Positions 38,301-47,600 of a stretch of 64,000 nucleotides of DNA are shown here, in pieces (the stretch's first letter is position 1; every line of letters begins with the position of its first letter). The translations under genes and the position numbers were made by a program. The notes beneath the pieces were generated by a model. That model saw nothing but the letters and a program-made list of their open reading frames with translations, was not told the origin of the DNA and did not search any database. Origin of the DNA: Caprimulgus europaeus (lineage: Eukaryota; Chordata; Aves; Caprimulgiformes; Caprimulgidae); contig OU015528.1 in the NCBI GenBank assembly GCA_907165065.1, forward strand, positions 23,208,015 through 23,272,014, written 5' to 3'.

Positions 38301-41300
38301 CATGCGTTATACATGTCTTGGCTCCTAATGTGGGGCTTTTGCAGACACCCTATTAGCACCTAAATGCTTTAATGCTTCTGTCTTATGGTAAAGCCCAACC
38401 TACACAGTGTCTAGGCTTATGGAAGTGGATGGGTCAAAAAGATGTGAAAGGACAGAAGAAAACTTGAAACCAGATGCAACACTAAGACAAGCAGTTGAAC
38501 AGTTAAAAAAAAAAAAAGGTGTGTAAATAATAAGCAGTAATGATTTACCTTAAAAACCCCACAGATGTACTATAAGCAAGGGCTTGGCTCTGCCAGCTTT
38601 TTCAGGGTGAAATGCAGCTTATAGCAATGGCTGGAAGGGGAATGAACAATTCAGTGTGACTAGGAGAGTGAGAGACCTGCGGAGGCTGTGCATGTACCAG
38701 AATTCACGAATGACATGACATTCATAAGGATAGCAAGAATATTCAGCATTATTGCAATTAATGGTGAAAAAGAACTGTTGAGAGAGCACTGAATCTTGTG
38801 CTTCAAGGACAGCTTCTAACAACAAAAGGCCAAGAGGAAATTTAATAATAGGACAGTGCAAATTGCGTCAAGTATTTTGCTACAAGAACTTTACATCTTC
38901 CCCTAAAGTATCTGGTAGTGGCCAGTGTCAGAGATCGGATGCTAGACTGGCAGGATCTTCTGTCTGCTTTTGTCTGGCAATCCCTATAAAGGCTGGATTT
39001 TAAAAAGTTGATAACAATCAATGTTCAGATTCTTTTAACAGAGTATAAATTTAGCATCCTCCTTCTGAATTAAGCGTTTAGATGGTAGAGTTAATGTTAT
39101 ATCAATTCAAATGAAAGACACTAGGAGAAAATAGAAGGGGAAAAGATTAATATTTGAAAATTAGAAAGTAATTTTCAGTAAGAGAGGTGGACAGCTGGTT
39201 GAAAAATGCATAAATTAAGACCTACAGAAAAAAATTACTCCTCATAGAGAAGTCATTAGGAGTGATATAATAATTTACATTTTACACAAGTGACATTCTT
39301 TTTACTTTTTTTTTCCTTTTCCACTAAAGGTTACAACCCTGTAAGCACGCAATTCAAACTGCTATCACTTTGCATTGATATTGGTGAGGACTGCAGGCAC
39401 TCGACACCTCTCTGTAGGTGTTTGTTGTGTTGGACCTGGCCTTTGTTTTCACAGCCAGCAAAGCAACAGCAAAAATTACACAGGCTGTAGGAAAGCAGAA
39501 TTCATTCCTGCCAGCCAGGCATAGCTTAACAACAGAATTTATACTGTATACACACAGGAAGAATCTTTTGATTTATTTCAGGTAACAAAGATGTCCAGCC
39601 ATCTCTGTACACATACACATATTTGAAAAATATAAGCAAGAGAGAGGCCCAGTCTCCTGAACACATATATCCTTCCAGACCCTTGCCTGACCCCAAAGTT
39701 GTGCTCTCCTGCCACTGACCCATCTAATCACCTTTGTGCCTCTTTCTCAGAAAAGGCCTGGGAAAACCCATCAGCTTTGCAATGTAATCTGAAGGTCAAC
39801 ACATTTTAATTTTCTTAGCCAATTCTTTATTTGACCAAGATTTAATATCAGGTCACAAAAAAAAAAAAAAATCTTAGTTTTTTAAAACTGTTATTTTCAG
39901 AATTTCAAACAACATTCAAATCTTGTGTATTTAACTAGTGGTCTTTATATCTGAGTCCAAGAGGAATTAGAACAATATTTTTTGCAGAATAACACAGGAA
40001 GTTTCTTTTTGTTTAACAGCAAAGAAGAAATATTGGCAACATCTGACAATGACACATGGAATAATTCAAGGACTTCAGGTACAACACCCGGTTTAATTAG
40101 TTCTTCCTTACTTCACATATTAATTAAAAAATAGTGTAACAAACAACCTCATGGAAATTCTTTAAGTATGTTTTTGTTAACTCTTCAGACACAAACATCC
40201 CAGAGATTGTTTATTCACAAGCAGAAGACAAAGACACCAAACCAGCTAATGAGAATATAAAAGATAAAAATGCAGAATACAACCAGGGTGATCACGAAGA
40301 TGATGAAAAAGAATTAGAGTTACTGGTAAGTGTTATACAATTATATCTACTGTATGAAATGATATGAATCCATTTACGCTTCAAAGCTGGTGAAATGCCC
40401 CCTTTTATCAAAGCTGACTGATGTACTAATTTACAAATGTAAAGCCTTGGTCTGTACTTTCATTGAATCCCTAACTGATTCAACAATAGAAGGTGCTTTG
40501 ATTTCAGTGTAGTGCATCAACTTTTTCTGGTCTTAAATTAATGACTTCTCCCTTTTACTTCTTTACCAGAGCATCTAAATGACAGTTTGAAGGAATTAGA
40601 ATAGCAGTATCTTGCAAATCTCTCCCCCTAGTCTTTAGGATAGAAATATTCTTAAATAAATATTTCATATTTGGTAAAAATCTTATGTTTATGGTACTTT
40701 TTGCTTTTGGAATTTTTCAAAAGATAACTACATGACATGCTATACAAGCAAAATAAATGTACACATATTTATATTAGTAGATTTTCTATATCAGTATTTG
40801 ACATTAAATTTTTTTGTAATAAATTTCACACTCAGTGAACATTCAATTTATTTGGATTTGTGTGTGTGTGGTTTGGCTTGCATTTTTCAGTATGAAAGAA
40901 AGAAATGGCCATAAATGAGACACGCAGAGCAATCTATTATTCTCAGTGTCTGTTCTCAGCTCATATCATTTGGGTGCATAGATTCATAATCATAGATTAT
41001 AATAGCTATCACCTGTGAAAATGTGAATGTCGTATCAGACAGGAAAGGAAGATGAGAACCATTCCTTTTTTTTTTTGTGTATTGATAGAGAGAGAATAAA
41101 TTCCTCTTATTTGAATATAGATTTTTCTTGCCTTTTGCTTTAAAAAGTTGAAAATTGTTGCCTATTGTGGGACTCTTCACTGCCTGCAAGTAATGTCTCC
41201 TTTTTTTTTTATGGTGAAACATAAAAAGAAGGACCTCTGAAATCCCTTGTTGTTCTCGGTCCACCCTGTTACAAGAAGCAGGATCAAACATAACCATTTG

Positions 41301-44300
41301 TTTATCAATTGCCAGGATTGTTCGTACAATAAATGAAGGGGGAGCTATAATTTAGATGTTAATTTGCACTGTGCGCTCTTTAATGAATTAAACAATGAAG
41401 GCTTATAATAGATGGAAATACAACCAAATCTTTGAAACGCACAGGCATTGGCTCACAAGACAGCTGTGCAGTTGACAAGTAACATGAGCCTTATGTGAGA
41501 AGAAGGGGAAATCGTAAGATTTGCATATAATTATTGAGATCATGCAAATGTCAGTTATGAGGAGGGGAAAAAACCACAGGCTTCTCACTGTTAAATCCTG
41601 ACAGTTGGCATCACTGAAGAACTCAAATACACTTGAGCACTGGTTGGCAGAGGGTCATTAAAACAGAATTTGCAGAGACATTAGCTCCCTCACTTTTCTT
41701 TGAGTGACGTTTTACTATTAATAGTTTGCAGAGGCTTTGCAGAAAACATATTAATAAGAGAAACTGTAATGGGGGTATCGACAGCGAGTGCAAATGCATA
41801 AAGGGGTGCCCAAGAAGCCAGCCTCTAATTGATCAGCTAGTGCTATCACTGTGACTATGCTAAAGTGAGAAGAGAGTGCAATGACAAGCAGGCATAGCTG
41901 AATAATACAATATGATATTTGGGAGCTAGGAGGGGGAGTGATTAGTTTCTGGCCTTTTACTTCGTTAATCTTACTTCCAACTCATGTCTTACCAGATTGT
42001 CTAAAAACAGTCTGGTTTGAAGCGTGTAAAATGGTCTCTGAGAGAAATGAAGTACAGATAATCCTTACAGTATTTGTCAGTGTGAAATGTGTCTTTGTTT
42101 TACTGGACAATACTGTACATTACCAGGCTTTGATGTACTGTATCAATGCCCTCATTTAAGCACCAGTCCTCCCCCCTCGCCCCATGCCTCACTCTCTCCA
42201 AACCTAGAACTGAATGTGTAGAGAATGCATTAGCCTCCCTTTAAGGGAATATTCTCTTCAGATTTAATTTGTATAAAATGTACTAGCAGCTTACTGAACT
42301 CATGAATAAAGACAGAGGGTTCTGAATACTATTTTATTTCCCGTTCCTTTCAGCACCACCATAAAGCTCATTACCTATGTTAAAAGATTCAAACAATGCA
42401 AATTTTGCAAATGGTTTGGAACATGTTTCCATGAAAGCTTTATTATTGAAAACAAAACTTTCTGCAGCAAAATCCTCCCTCCCTTTATTTGGCATATTTT
42501 TGCAAAGTGCTTTTTGATCATTCTCTTCTATTTTATTGTTTCAGCTAAATCAGCACTTCACAGGAGCTAGAGGTACCTCTTCCAGAGATGAAAGGAATTT
42601 ATACACAACAGAACCAGCTAATTTCCCAAGTGAAACTGAAAGATTGGAGAAAAAGCTAACCTGTATAGAAAGAAGCAGTGACTCGCTAAGGTACCCCATG
42701 CCTCTCAGTTCCTCATCTGAAAACACTTCTCAAGAGATAGCAGGAGAATTAAAAGGTGAAGTTAAGTATTCCTTAAGAGATTATAATAGTCAGCAATCAG
42801 GGAAAGAAGTCACTGCTGGCTCAGTAAACAGTGGTGAGCTGTCTTTGGAACATACTGGTACCAGTGAAAGGCTTTTGTCGGCAAAATATTTTCCTGGGAC
42901 AAAGCAAAATGAGGTTGTCGGTATTATGGCCCCTCTCTCAAGCCGAAAAGGAGGGAGCCAAACAGATATTTCAAAAGGTGAAACAGATAGTGCCTTGGGA
43001 AGTAAGATGATGGAGAGGTTATTCATCAGTGAGGATGCTGCTGGTACCTCAAAAGGGGCCTGTGAAACGAGACCAGAAACCATTTCTCCAGAGCATGATG
43101 AATCCATGCAATTAAATGCACGCATAGCAGGAACGCTGGATGGCAATGCTAATCCAACTCCAGAGCACCAGGTGCCACAAATGTCTCACCAAACTCTGGA
43201 TTCATTGTTGTCAGATGCTGACAAAAATGAAGGAAAAATCAAGATGATTGAAAGCAAAGTTCAGGTACATTTAAGAGGAGATTTATATGCTGACAATTTT
43301 GCATATGCCGATGTCTCAATAGATTCCACAAAAAGCCAATATATGCAAAAAAAAGGAGATGGTAATATGTCAGGAAAGAACTATAACACTGTTGCAGGGA
43401 AGGAGAAGAAAGTCATCGAAGTAGCAGACTTAGCACTAATCGGTGAGGAGGAAATACCAGAGCCTTTCAAGTCACACAGAAAACACACCGCCAAAGTGCT
43501 GAACACAACGCCTCTGCCAGCTGAAGACAACAAACAGGCACCCAGGCTCACGTGGGCAGGCCCCCCGGCATCCTCCCTGGGGGATGAAAGGGGAGCTGAA
43601 GACACTTGGGAGCAAAGAGGATTCACAAGGTTAAAAGACAGAGGGAAGTCAGACAACACAAACAAAGGAATACTGATAGGAAAGGAAAGCAAAGCAAACC
43701 CTGCGGAGCAGAGGTGGCAAGAAGTGGGTAGCGAGGTTCTGTGGGGAGCAAGGGGGAGAGCAACGCCTCAGAGTGCGGCTTCCACAAAGGAGTTGTTTAC
43801 CTGCCAGGAGGCAGAGAGTTGTGAAAAGTCTTCTGTCTCCTCTGCAGAGGGAGCAGAAGCAGGTACAGCTTATATAATTAAAACAACATCAGAAAGTGCT
43901 CCAGAAAAAATGTCTGCCAGTGAAAAAGCAGTAATTGCTCAGCTACCTCAAGAGACTGTGCTAAGTGACAGGCCCACAGAGGAAAAGGAAACAGCGTTTG
44001 ATACACATGAAGGGAGAAATGATGGTTCACATTATGCTCTTTGTCAACTCAACACAGTGGGTGTATTATATGACACTGAATTTGAAAAGGAATCAGTTTT
44101 AGATATTTATAATGCACGTGTACATGAAACACTGCAAGGAGAAACGATGTCTGTATGCAATAGCAGGGAAAAATGTGCCAAAGCACAACGAGACATCGGC
44201 AATATTCTACCTGTAGGAGAAGCAGTAAAGGCTTCTGCTACAGAAAAAAAAGATTTGCAGCAGGGCTTATGTTCAGAAGTATCTAAACGTCCCCTCAGTG

Positions 44301-45079
44301 CCCAGAAGCACCTATATAGTGAGGAAGCAGAAGCGCTTTGTAGGGAAGAAAGCCATGTTGGTGCACTTTCCTATTTATGCGTTGAAGCTGAAACAAAAAT
44401 GCCACCTTCTGGTACAAATGTTGTGCCCAGTTACAGTTCTGAAAGATCTTCAGTGGCCTCTTCTGAAGGGTCTACTGTGGCAGGAGATATGGAACATCTG
44501 TATAAACACTTTGAATTCCAAGTCATTGACAAGGTTGCTGCTGAGCCAGGGTATGATTTAAGTCTACCGAATGAAATGACATGTTTTAGTAAAAACCTCT
44601 CTCCTGAAGCTGAAAAAAGAGTACTTTCTGCTTCAGATAGAGTGATTTCTAGAGAAGGAAGAGGAAGGAATATAGGTCAGTTTTTCCATCAAGGAGAGTT
44701 CAATCAAGAGAAGTCATTGAGGCCACAGTCTTTAATTAGTAAGCCTACTGAAGAAGTTGGAGGGACAGGTTCTCAATCTGACCATCTAGTAACTGAGGGG
44801 AAAATGCTAAACTGGCTTGATGACTCGCAGAACGAAAGCCAGCACATTTCTGATTCTGCAGATATTTCTAACCAGAAGAGTGAAGCACTTAAGTTACCTA
44901 GTGAGTCTCCAGGTTTAAAACATATTGCTTGCAAAATCTTTTATTTCTTCTTCTTTCTTTTATTTGCTGTAACACTCTACCACTATGATTTGATGGTTTG
45001 TCTTGCACTCTACCTGTTTTCATTGTATTGGCTCTACTGCAAAGGAGGAAGAAGCACAGAGACTGTCAAGAAGGAGTAA
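18977..45079 (+). CDS. PPP1R3A: PPP1R3A, muscle glycogen-targeting subunit of protein phosphatase 1 (four coding exons, 1174 aa)
   Basis: The spliced product (exons 18977-19770, 40020-40078, 40189-40325, 42545-45079; 3525 nt with the stop) gives 1174 aa; human is about 1122 aa. The protein tethers PP1 to glycogen and the sarcoplasmic reticulum in striated muscle, where PP1 then dephosphorylates glycogen synthase and phosphorylase kinase. Domains in order: acidic N-terminus; PKA site RRNS (S48); PP1-docking motif KVSF (65-68), whose S67 also sits in a PKA context (RKVS); CBM21 glycogen-binding domain (about 125-234) with the WANNDDKNYT core (221-230); a long, mostly disordered acidic region in exon 4 with one strongly conserved island (766-858); and a C-terminal membrane anchor (about 1127-1161). 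The N-terminal 260 and C-terminal 50 residues align closely with the human protein as I recall it. All splice sites are GT/AG and frames agree across each junction. Its 5' end faces FOXQ2. Confidence 0.97.
20486..20511. repeat. (TA)n microsatellite
   Basis: About 13 uninterrupted TA units inside intron 1, within a wider AT-rich stretch. It is probably polymorphic. Confidence 0.85.
21756..21791. repeat. TATATATG/TG microsatellite
   Basis: Three copies of an eight-base GTATATAT unit pass into a short (TG)n stretch. It lies about 135 bp before the CR1 fragment. Confidence 0.75.
21926..22164 (+). mobile_element. CR1 LINE, 3' end fragment (plus)
   Basis: A 5'-truncated CR1 of about 240 bp. It has the hallmark 3' region ACATGAGGAAAAACTTTTTC, GGGCACTGGAACAGGCTGCC, GGAGACGTTCAAGACCCGCC, GGTTGGACTAGATGATGTTTGGAGGTACCTTCCAA and ends with the family's short terminal repeat (ATTCTGTAATTCTGTG). 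This is the commonest avian LINE. It is moderately diverged, so not recent. Confidence 0.95.
23335..23472. repeat. (TAAAAA)n hexanucleotide array
   Basis: About 22-23 tandem TAAAAA units over 138 bp, nearly perfect, with one unit carrying two extra A near 23452-23459. On the minus strand it opens long spurious frames of alternating Phe-Ile or Phe-Leu, which are not genes. The near-perfection suggests recent expansion. Confidence 0.97.
27586..27603. repeat. Poly(A) run (18)
   Basis: An A18 homopolymer in intron 1. No retroposed body is recognisable upstream. Confidence 0.85.
29130..29340 (-). mobile_element. Possible ancient CR1-like LINE fragment
   Basis: The plus strand has a segment resembling the antisense CR1 body: a CCAATTTCTCC-like stretch, then a loose GACCAAAACT-GCGGTATTTC counterpart of the family's GACCAAAACTGGACGCAATACTCC. 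The match is weak and short, and ends cannot be set. It may be chance. Confidence 0.25.
35200..36250 (-). mobile_element. Ancient CR1/L3-like LINE block (minus)
   Basis: Several ordered stretches match the antisense body of old amniote CR1 elements: GCACCTGTTCCAGTTTGAATT with CTTGAACATTGTATACAGATGTTCC (35240-35293), ATCCTCCAGGCC (about 35582), AATGCTTTAATGAAGTCCAGATAGA (35881-35905; family AAAGCTTTGCTAAAGTCAAGATATA), then TAAATATAGATACTACTTTTCC.ACTCTTCTGATAC (36086-36122; family TTAAAGATGGGCACTATATTTGCCTTTTTCCAATCGTC). Order and spacing fit one element in minus orientation. It is very diverged. A GC-richer patch at 35690-35830 has no clear CR1 counterpart and may be an insertion. Confidence 0.55.
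40020..40078 (+). CDS. PPP1R3A: PPP1R3A coding exon 2 (59 bp)
   Basis: Flanked by TTTAACAG and GTACAA. The first base C completes the Ser codon (AG|C) begun in exon 1, and the frame reads KEEILATSDNDTWNNSRTS, matching the human KEESSVTSEENNFENPKNT segment. One base carries into exon 3. It is too short to be found as an open frame alone and is supported by the exact phase agreement. Confidence 0.93.
40079..40188 (+). other. PPP1R3A intron 2 (110 bp)
   Basis: A short intron with GTACAA donor and AACTCTTCAG acceptor. It is close to the lower length usual for vertebrate introns and contrasts with the 20-kb intron before it. Confidence 0.92.
40189..40325 (+). CDS. PPP1R3A: PPP1R3A coding exon 3 (137 bp)
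   Basis: Starts by completing Asp (G|AC) and reads DTNIPEIVYSQAEDKDTKP, then an acidic stretch ending DDEKELELL before GTAAGT. Human has DTYIPTIICSHEDKEDLEA and NEKELELM in the same places. The exon ends in phase 0. Composition is acidic and probably unstructured. Confidence 0.94.
40326..42544 (+). other. PPP1R3A intron 3 (2.2 kb)
   Basis: Bounded by GTAAGT and TATTTTATTGTTTCAG. The first part is AT-rich with no recognised repeat apart from a short (TG)n near 40858-40870. The segment about 41300-41900 is repeat-free with paired POU octamers and homeodomain-type cores; see the separate entry. Confidence 0.9.
41519..41549. promoter_or_regulatory. Inverted pair of POU octamers in intron 3
   Basis: ATTTGCAT (41519-41526) and its exact inverse ATGCAAAT (41542-41549) are separated by 15 bp that contain an ATAATTATT homeodomain-type core. 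Both halves are perfect octamer consensus. The surrounding 600 bp has the look of a conserved noncoding element, but conservation cannot be tested here. Confidence 0.4.
42545..45079 (+). CDS. PPP1R3A: PPP1R3A coding exon 4 (C-terminal region and membrane anchor)
   Basis: Encodes residues 331-1174 and the TAA stop. It opens LNQHFTGARGTSSRDERN, matching human INQHLIRTRSTASRDERN after the splice. Most of it is hydrophilic, acidic and low in similarity to human. The exception is residues 766-858 (GTAYIIKTTSES..., QETVLSDRP, KETAFDTHEGRNDGSHY, VGVLYDTEFEKES), which are almost the same in human. The last 48 residues hold an aromatic-rich hydrophobic segment (FYFFFFLLFAVTLYHYDLM plus LALYLFSLYWLY) followed by a short basic tail ending KKE, the sarcoplasmic-reticulum anchor known for this protein. 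No frame disruption was seen. Confidence 0.97.
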   Translation, partial: LNQHFTGARGTSSRDERNLYTTEPANFPSETERLEKKLTCIERSSDSLRYPMPLSSSSENTSQEIAGELKGEVKYSLRDYNSQQSGKEVTAGSVNSGELSLEHTGTSERLLSAKYFPGTKQNEVVGIMAPLSSRKGGSQTDISKGETDSALGSKMMERLFISEDAAGTSKGACETRPETISPEHDESMQLNARIAGTLDGNANPTPEHQVPQMSHQTLDSLLSDADKNEGKIKMIESKVQVHLRGDLYADNFAYADVSIDSTKSQYMQKKGDGNMSGKNYNTVAGKEKKVIEVADLALIGEEEIPEPFKSHRKHTAKVLNTTPLPAEDNKQAPRLTWAGPPASSLGDERGAEDTWEQRGFTRLKDRGKSDNTNKGILIGKESKANPAEQRWQEVGSEVLWGARGRATPQSAASTKELFTCQEAESCEKSSVSSAEGAEAGTAYIIKTTSESAPEKMSASEKAVIAQLPQETVLSDRPTEEKETAFDTHEGRNDGSHYALCQLNTVGVLYDTEFEKESVLDIYNARVHETLQGETMSVCNSREKCAKAQRDIGNILPVGEAVKASATEKKDLQQGLCSEVSKRPLSAQKHLYSEEAEALCREESHVGALSYLCVEAETKMPPSGTNVVPSYSSERSSVASSEGSTVAGDMEHLYKHFEFQVIDKVAAEPGYDLSLPNEMTCFSKNLSPEAEKRVLSASDRVISREGRGRNIGQFFHQGEFNQEKSLRPQSLISKPTEEVGGTGSQSDHLVTEGKMLNWLDDSQNESQHISDSADISNQKSEALKLPSESPGLKHIACKIFYFFFFLLFAVTLYHYDLMVCLALYLFSLYWLYCKGGRSTETVKKE
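43850..44128 (+). other. PPP1R3A: Conserved island of unknown function in PPP1R3A (residues 766-858)
   Basis: Inside the fast-evolving exon 4 region, these 93 residues align with human without gaps over most of their length (for example AGTAYIIKTTSES, FD.HEGRND.SHY.LCQ, EKES). No named domain is known to me here. The contrast with the neighbouring sequence points to a binding motif under selection. Confidence 0.7.
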
Positions 45080-46531
45080 CACTGATGATTGTCAACTGTG
45101 CTCAAGTTCTGTGGTCAATAGTCTCCAACCCCTCCAAAGCATTTTCATTGTTAAAGAGCTTATTATTGTTAGAACCAAAGCAAGTTTTCCACTGAAGCAT
45201 CTTTTTTAAAAGATTACATATGAAGTTGAGCCTTCGTATAAGTAATTATACTATATATGACCATTATCTTTGGATCACTCAATACCTATATGAATATGAG
45301 TTCTGCAGCACGTCAAGTTAAAATGAAGTATAGCCGTTGCTCCTCAGCAGGATATGAAGAAGCAATGCTTCATAACTCTTTAGTACTTAAAAAAACCCCA
45401 TTTGCTTGCATTAATTTATTTTGCAGTAAAGGTTCAAATTTTTCTGGGAATTTTTTCTAAAGTTTATGTAGTACACCACAAGGAACAGTATAAAAACTAA
45501 CTCGATATTTTGGTACTGACACTGCAGTTGATAATCTGCTAGTGTAATTAGCCAATGCTCTAAGAAATAAGACATCAATTGATAGTTTAATATTTTTTTC
45601 CAAATTTTTATTTCATTGTTTTGACTTAGAGCTCCAGGGGTACCTCTGCTGGAAAAATGTAAGGCTTTGACTTTGGTAACATCATGTAACTTCCAGGATG
45701 TAACCGCGTAGCAGAATAGGTGTGCTGTTTCCACCTTGAAGAGATTGAAGGCCACAGCCACAGGTCTCTTACCATTCACTCACATGCAAAAATGTTTTGT
45801 TTTTTGTAAATGAAGACTGTGTAACATGACTGAGAATTTCACCGAACTAAGTTGTTATTCCAGACAAAGCCTTTGAATGACATTTTTTCATCAGTGTCGC
45901 TTGAGCATATCTACAAAACCTTAAATAAATTTTACAAAAGAGTGCTATGACTGTGTTGAGCATGTCTAAATTAGGTTTACTGCTTTTTTCTATGGCTTGC
46001 AGTCCAGAGCTAATCAAACACCAAGAGAAAATACAGGGCATAACCCTGATGTTCAGTAAGGCTGCTTTGTGTGGTGTGAGTGAGGCAGAAAAGCCTGATA
46101 TCTCCCCTAAGAAGACTGATCCCATGCAGCAGGAGTCCCACAGGCTGGGCACACTGGCAGCTCTGCTACTCCAGCATCACCCAGAGTTTCTCTTTGTTTT
46201 ACTAGACAAATGATGTGCTTCAGCCATTTTCCAGATAATGGTCATTACTGCAGTGATAGAATCATTTTGGTTGGAAAAAACCTTTAAGATCATTCAATCC
46301 AACCGTAAACCTAGCATGCCAAGTCCACATAGTTAAAAGAAGCACCAAGACTACATAATGGTGCTGGAGCCCTAGAATTTAAGAAGGAAAAAGAGTTGGT
46401 TTTAAGCTGTCTTTGTTTCCCTCTCCTCACTGACACTGTGAAATACCACATCAACTGTGAAGGGCTTGGTTGCAATATATGGCTGAAGCTACAAAATAGT
46501 TATTTAGTTGATAGCTTAGCTCTGAAATAAA
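45080..46531 (+). other. PPP1R3A 3' UTR with candidate poly(A) signals
   Basis: Candidate AATAAA signals lie at 45924-45929 and 46526-46531 (a third at 47422-47427). Use of the first gives a UTR near 0.87 kb; use of the second would include the CR1 end at 46253-46370 in the mRNA. Open frames in this stretch (for example 45947-46213 plus and its antisense shadow) have no protein-like character and are not called. Confidence 0.5.
46253..46370 (-). mobile_element. CR1 LINE, 3' end fragment (minus)
   Basis: The plus strand reads GATAGAATCATTTTGGTTGGAAAAAACCTTTAAGATCATTCAATCCAACC and then CTAGCATGCCAAGTCCACATAG, the antisense 3' end of an avian CR1 (consensus AGAATCATTTTGGTTGGAAAAGACC..., CCAAGTCCACCA). 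The match fades beyond about 46370. It lies past the first candidate poly(A) signal of PPP1R3A. Confidence 0.9.
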
Positions 46532-47300
46532 TCTTTCAATGTCTCTTTAAAACTTATTCACATATTTCAGGATGTTAGGAGAGTCTGCTACAGGAAGCAC
46601 TTAGGCATTCCTGTTCTCCAGGGGGACAAAACTTTGGAGCACTGTGTGAGTGGTGCATTCAGTGGGGTGAGCAAATGTGATTCCTGATGTGCATGCTGAT
46701 GGCTGGATACCTTGACAACTTTTGACAGCAGTCTGTGAATGAGTTAATAGTGACGGACTAGAGGCATTAAGGAGCAACACAGAAGGCTGTACTATTGGTC
46801 CAGGTGTTCAAAAGTATATAGGAGCTAAATGTTCATTGACATAAAGAAATTAATTCAACAGGCATTAGGAGCTAGATCTAATAAAAAGCTTAGGCTTAGA
46901 CTTAAAGCAGGATTGAGGTTGAATCTGTGTAAGTCCAAAATAATGATAGCAAACCCTTCTTTACCTGGAGACCATGAATGCTGAAAGAACCTAGCCTTTT
47001 CATGATGTTTATAGGCACTTTTTAAAAAAGTGAGATATTCCCTTACTTCTAGTGGTTTGCTTTCTGCAGTGTGACAAGTCCCTGGTCTAAGAGGTTCAGA
47101 ATTTCAGCCTCACTGGGATAGAGACATCAAGTATTGCTTTGCTTCCCAGTACAGTGTGAACTATCAAGTAGTGTGCAATATATTCTGACAGGATCAAGTT
47201 CCTCAGTTAGAGGGCTAAAAAGGTGGAGAAAGCACCCTGCATCTGTCCTGCTGAAACTGTCACCATGCAGCCAAGTACCAGACTCCTGGGGTGAGAAAGA
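46532..47300. other. Intergenic DNA, no recognised feature
   Basis: Nothing beyond unremarkable AT-rich sequence was recognised. Confidence 0.45.
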
Positions 47301-47317
47301 ACAAGCACATAAGACAG

Positions 47318-47600
47318 ATTTTAGTCTAATAGTTAAAAACCCCATGCCAGAAAGAAGAATCTTCAGATTCAGTTCCCAGTTCAAAGCCTTCTTCAATCTA
47401 TTTTACCCTATAAGTGTTTAAAATAAAATCCATAAAATTCAGAGTGAGGACCAAAACAGGTTCCTGTCCTGTCCAGTAAATGCTCTATTCACTGAACCAT
47501 AGGATTCAAACCCATGTTTGCCTATCTTCAGCCTTGCCAAACCTAGGCTTCCCATCCAGCAGGATGTACTTTAACCATTGGACTATTGTTATCAGGAGGA
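47318..47600. mobile_element. Ancient tRNA-derived SINE remnants (one plus and two minus units)
   Basis: Three tRNA-like units with RNA polymerase III A/B-box traces. A plus unit near 47322-47395 has TAGTCTAATAGTTAAAAACC (A-like) and GATTCAGTTCCCAG (B-like). On the minus strand, one unit covers about 47504-47441 (TATGGTTCAGTGAATAGAGCA). The adjoining GGGTTTGAATCC is a near-perfect B box. Another runs from about 47590 to 47535 (AGTCCAATGGTTAAAGTACATCC, then CCTAGGTTTG). The pattern recalls old amniote tRNA SINEs (GTGGTTAGAGCA...GGGTTCAAATCCC). None can fold as an intact tRNA. Family name not assigned. Confidence 0.5.

Larger units (their letters stand above)
19771..40019 (+). other. PPP1R3A intron 1 (20.2 kb)
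   Basis: A large first intron bounded by GTGAGG and TTTAACAG. It holds (TA)n and TATG-type microsatellites, a CR1 3' end (about 21926-22164), a (TAAAAA)n array (23335-23472), an A18 run (27586-27603), a possible ancient CR1 piece near 29130-29340, a GC-richer patch near 30345-30540 with no recognised identity, and an ancient CR1-like block (35200-36250). No convincing extra exon or nested gene was found. Confidence 0.85.

Noticed and set aside
45947-46213. 88-codon plus-strand frame after PPP1R3A
   Set aside because: It lies in the presumed 3' UTR, beyond the membrane anchor and stop, with an antisense shadow of similar length.
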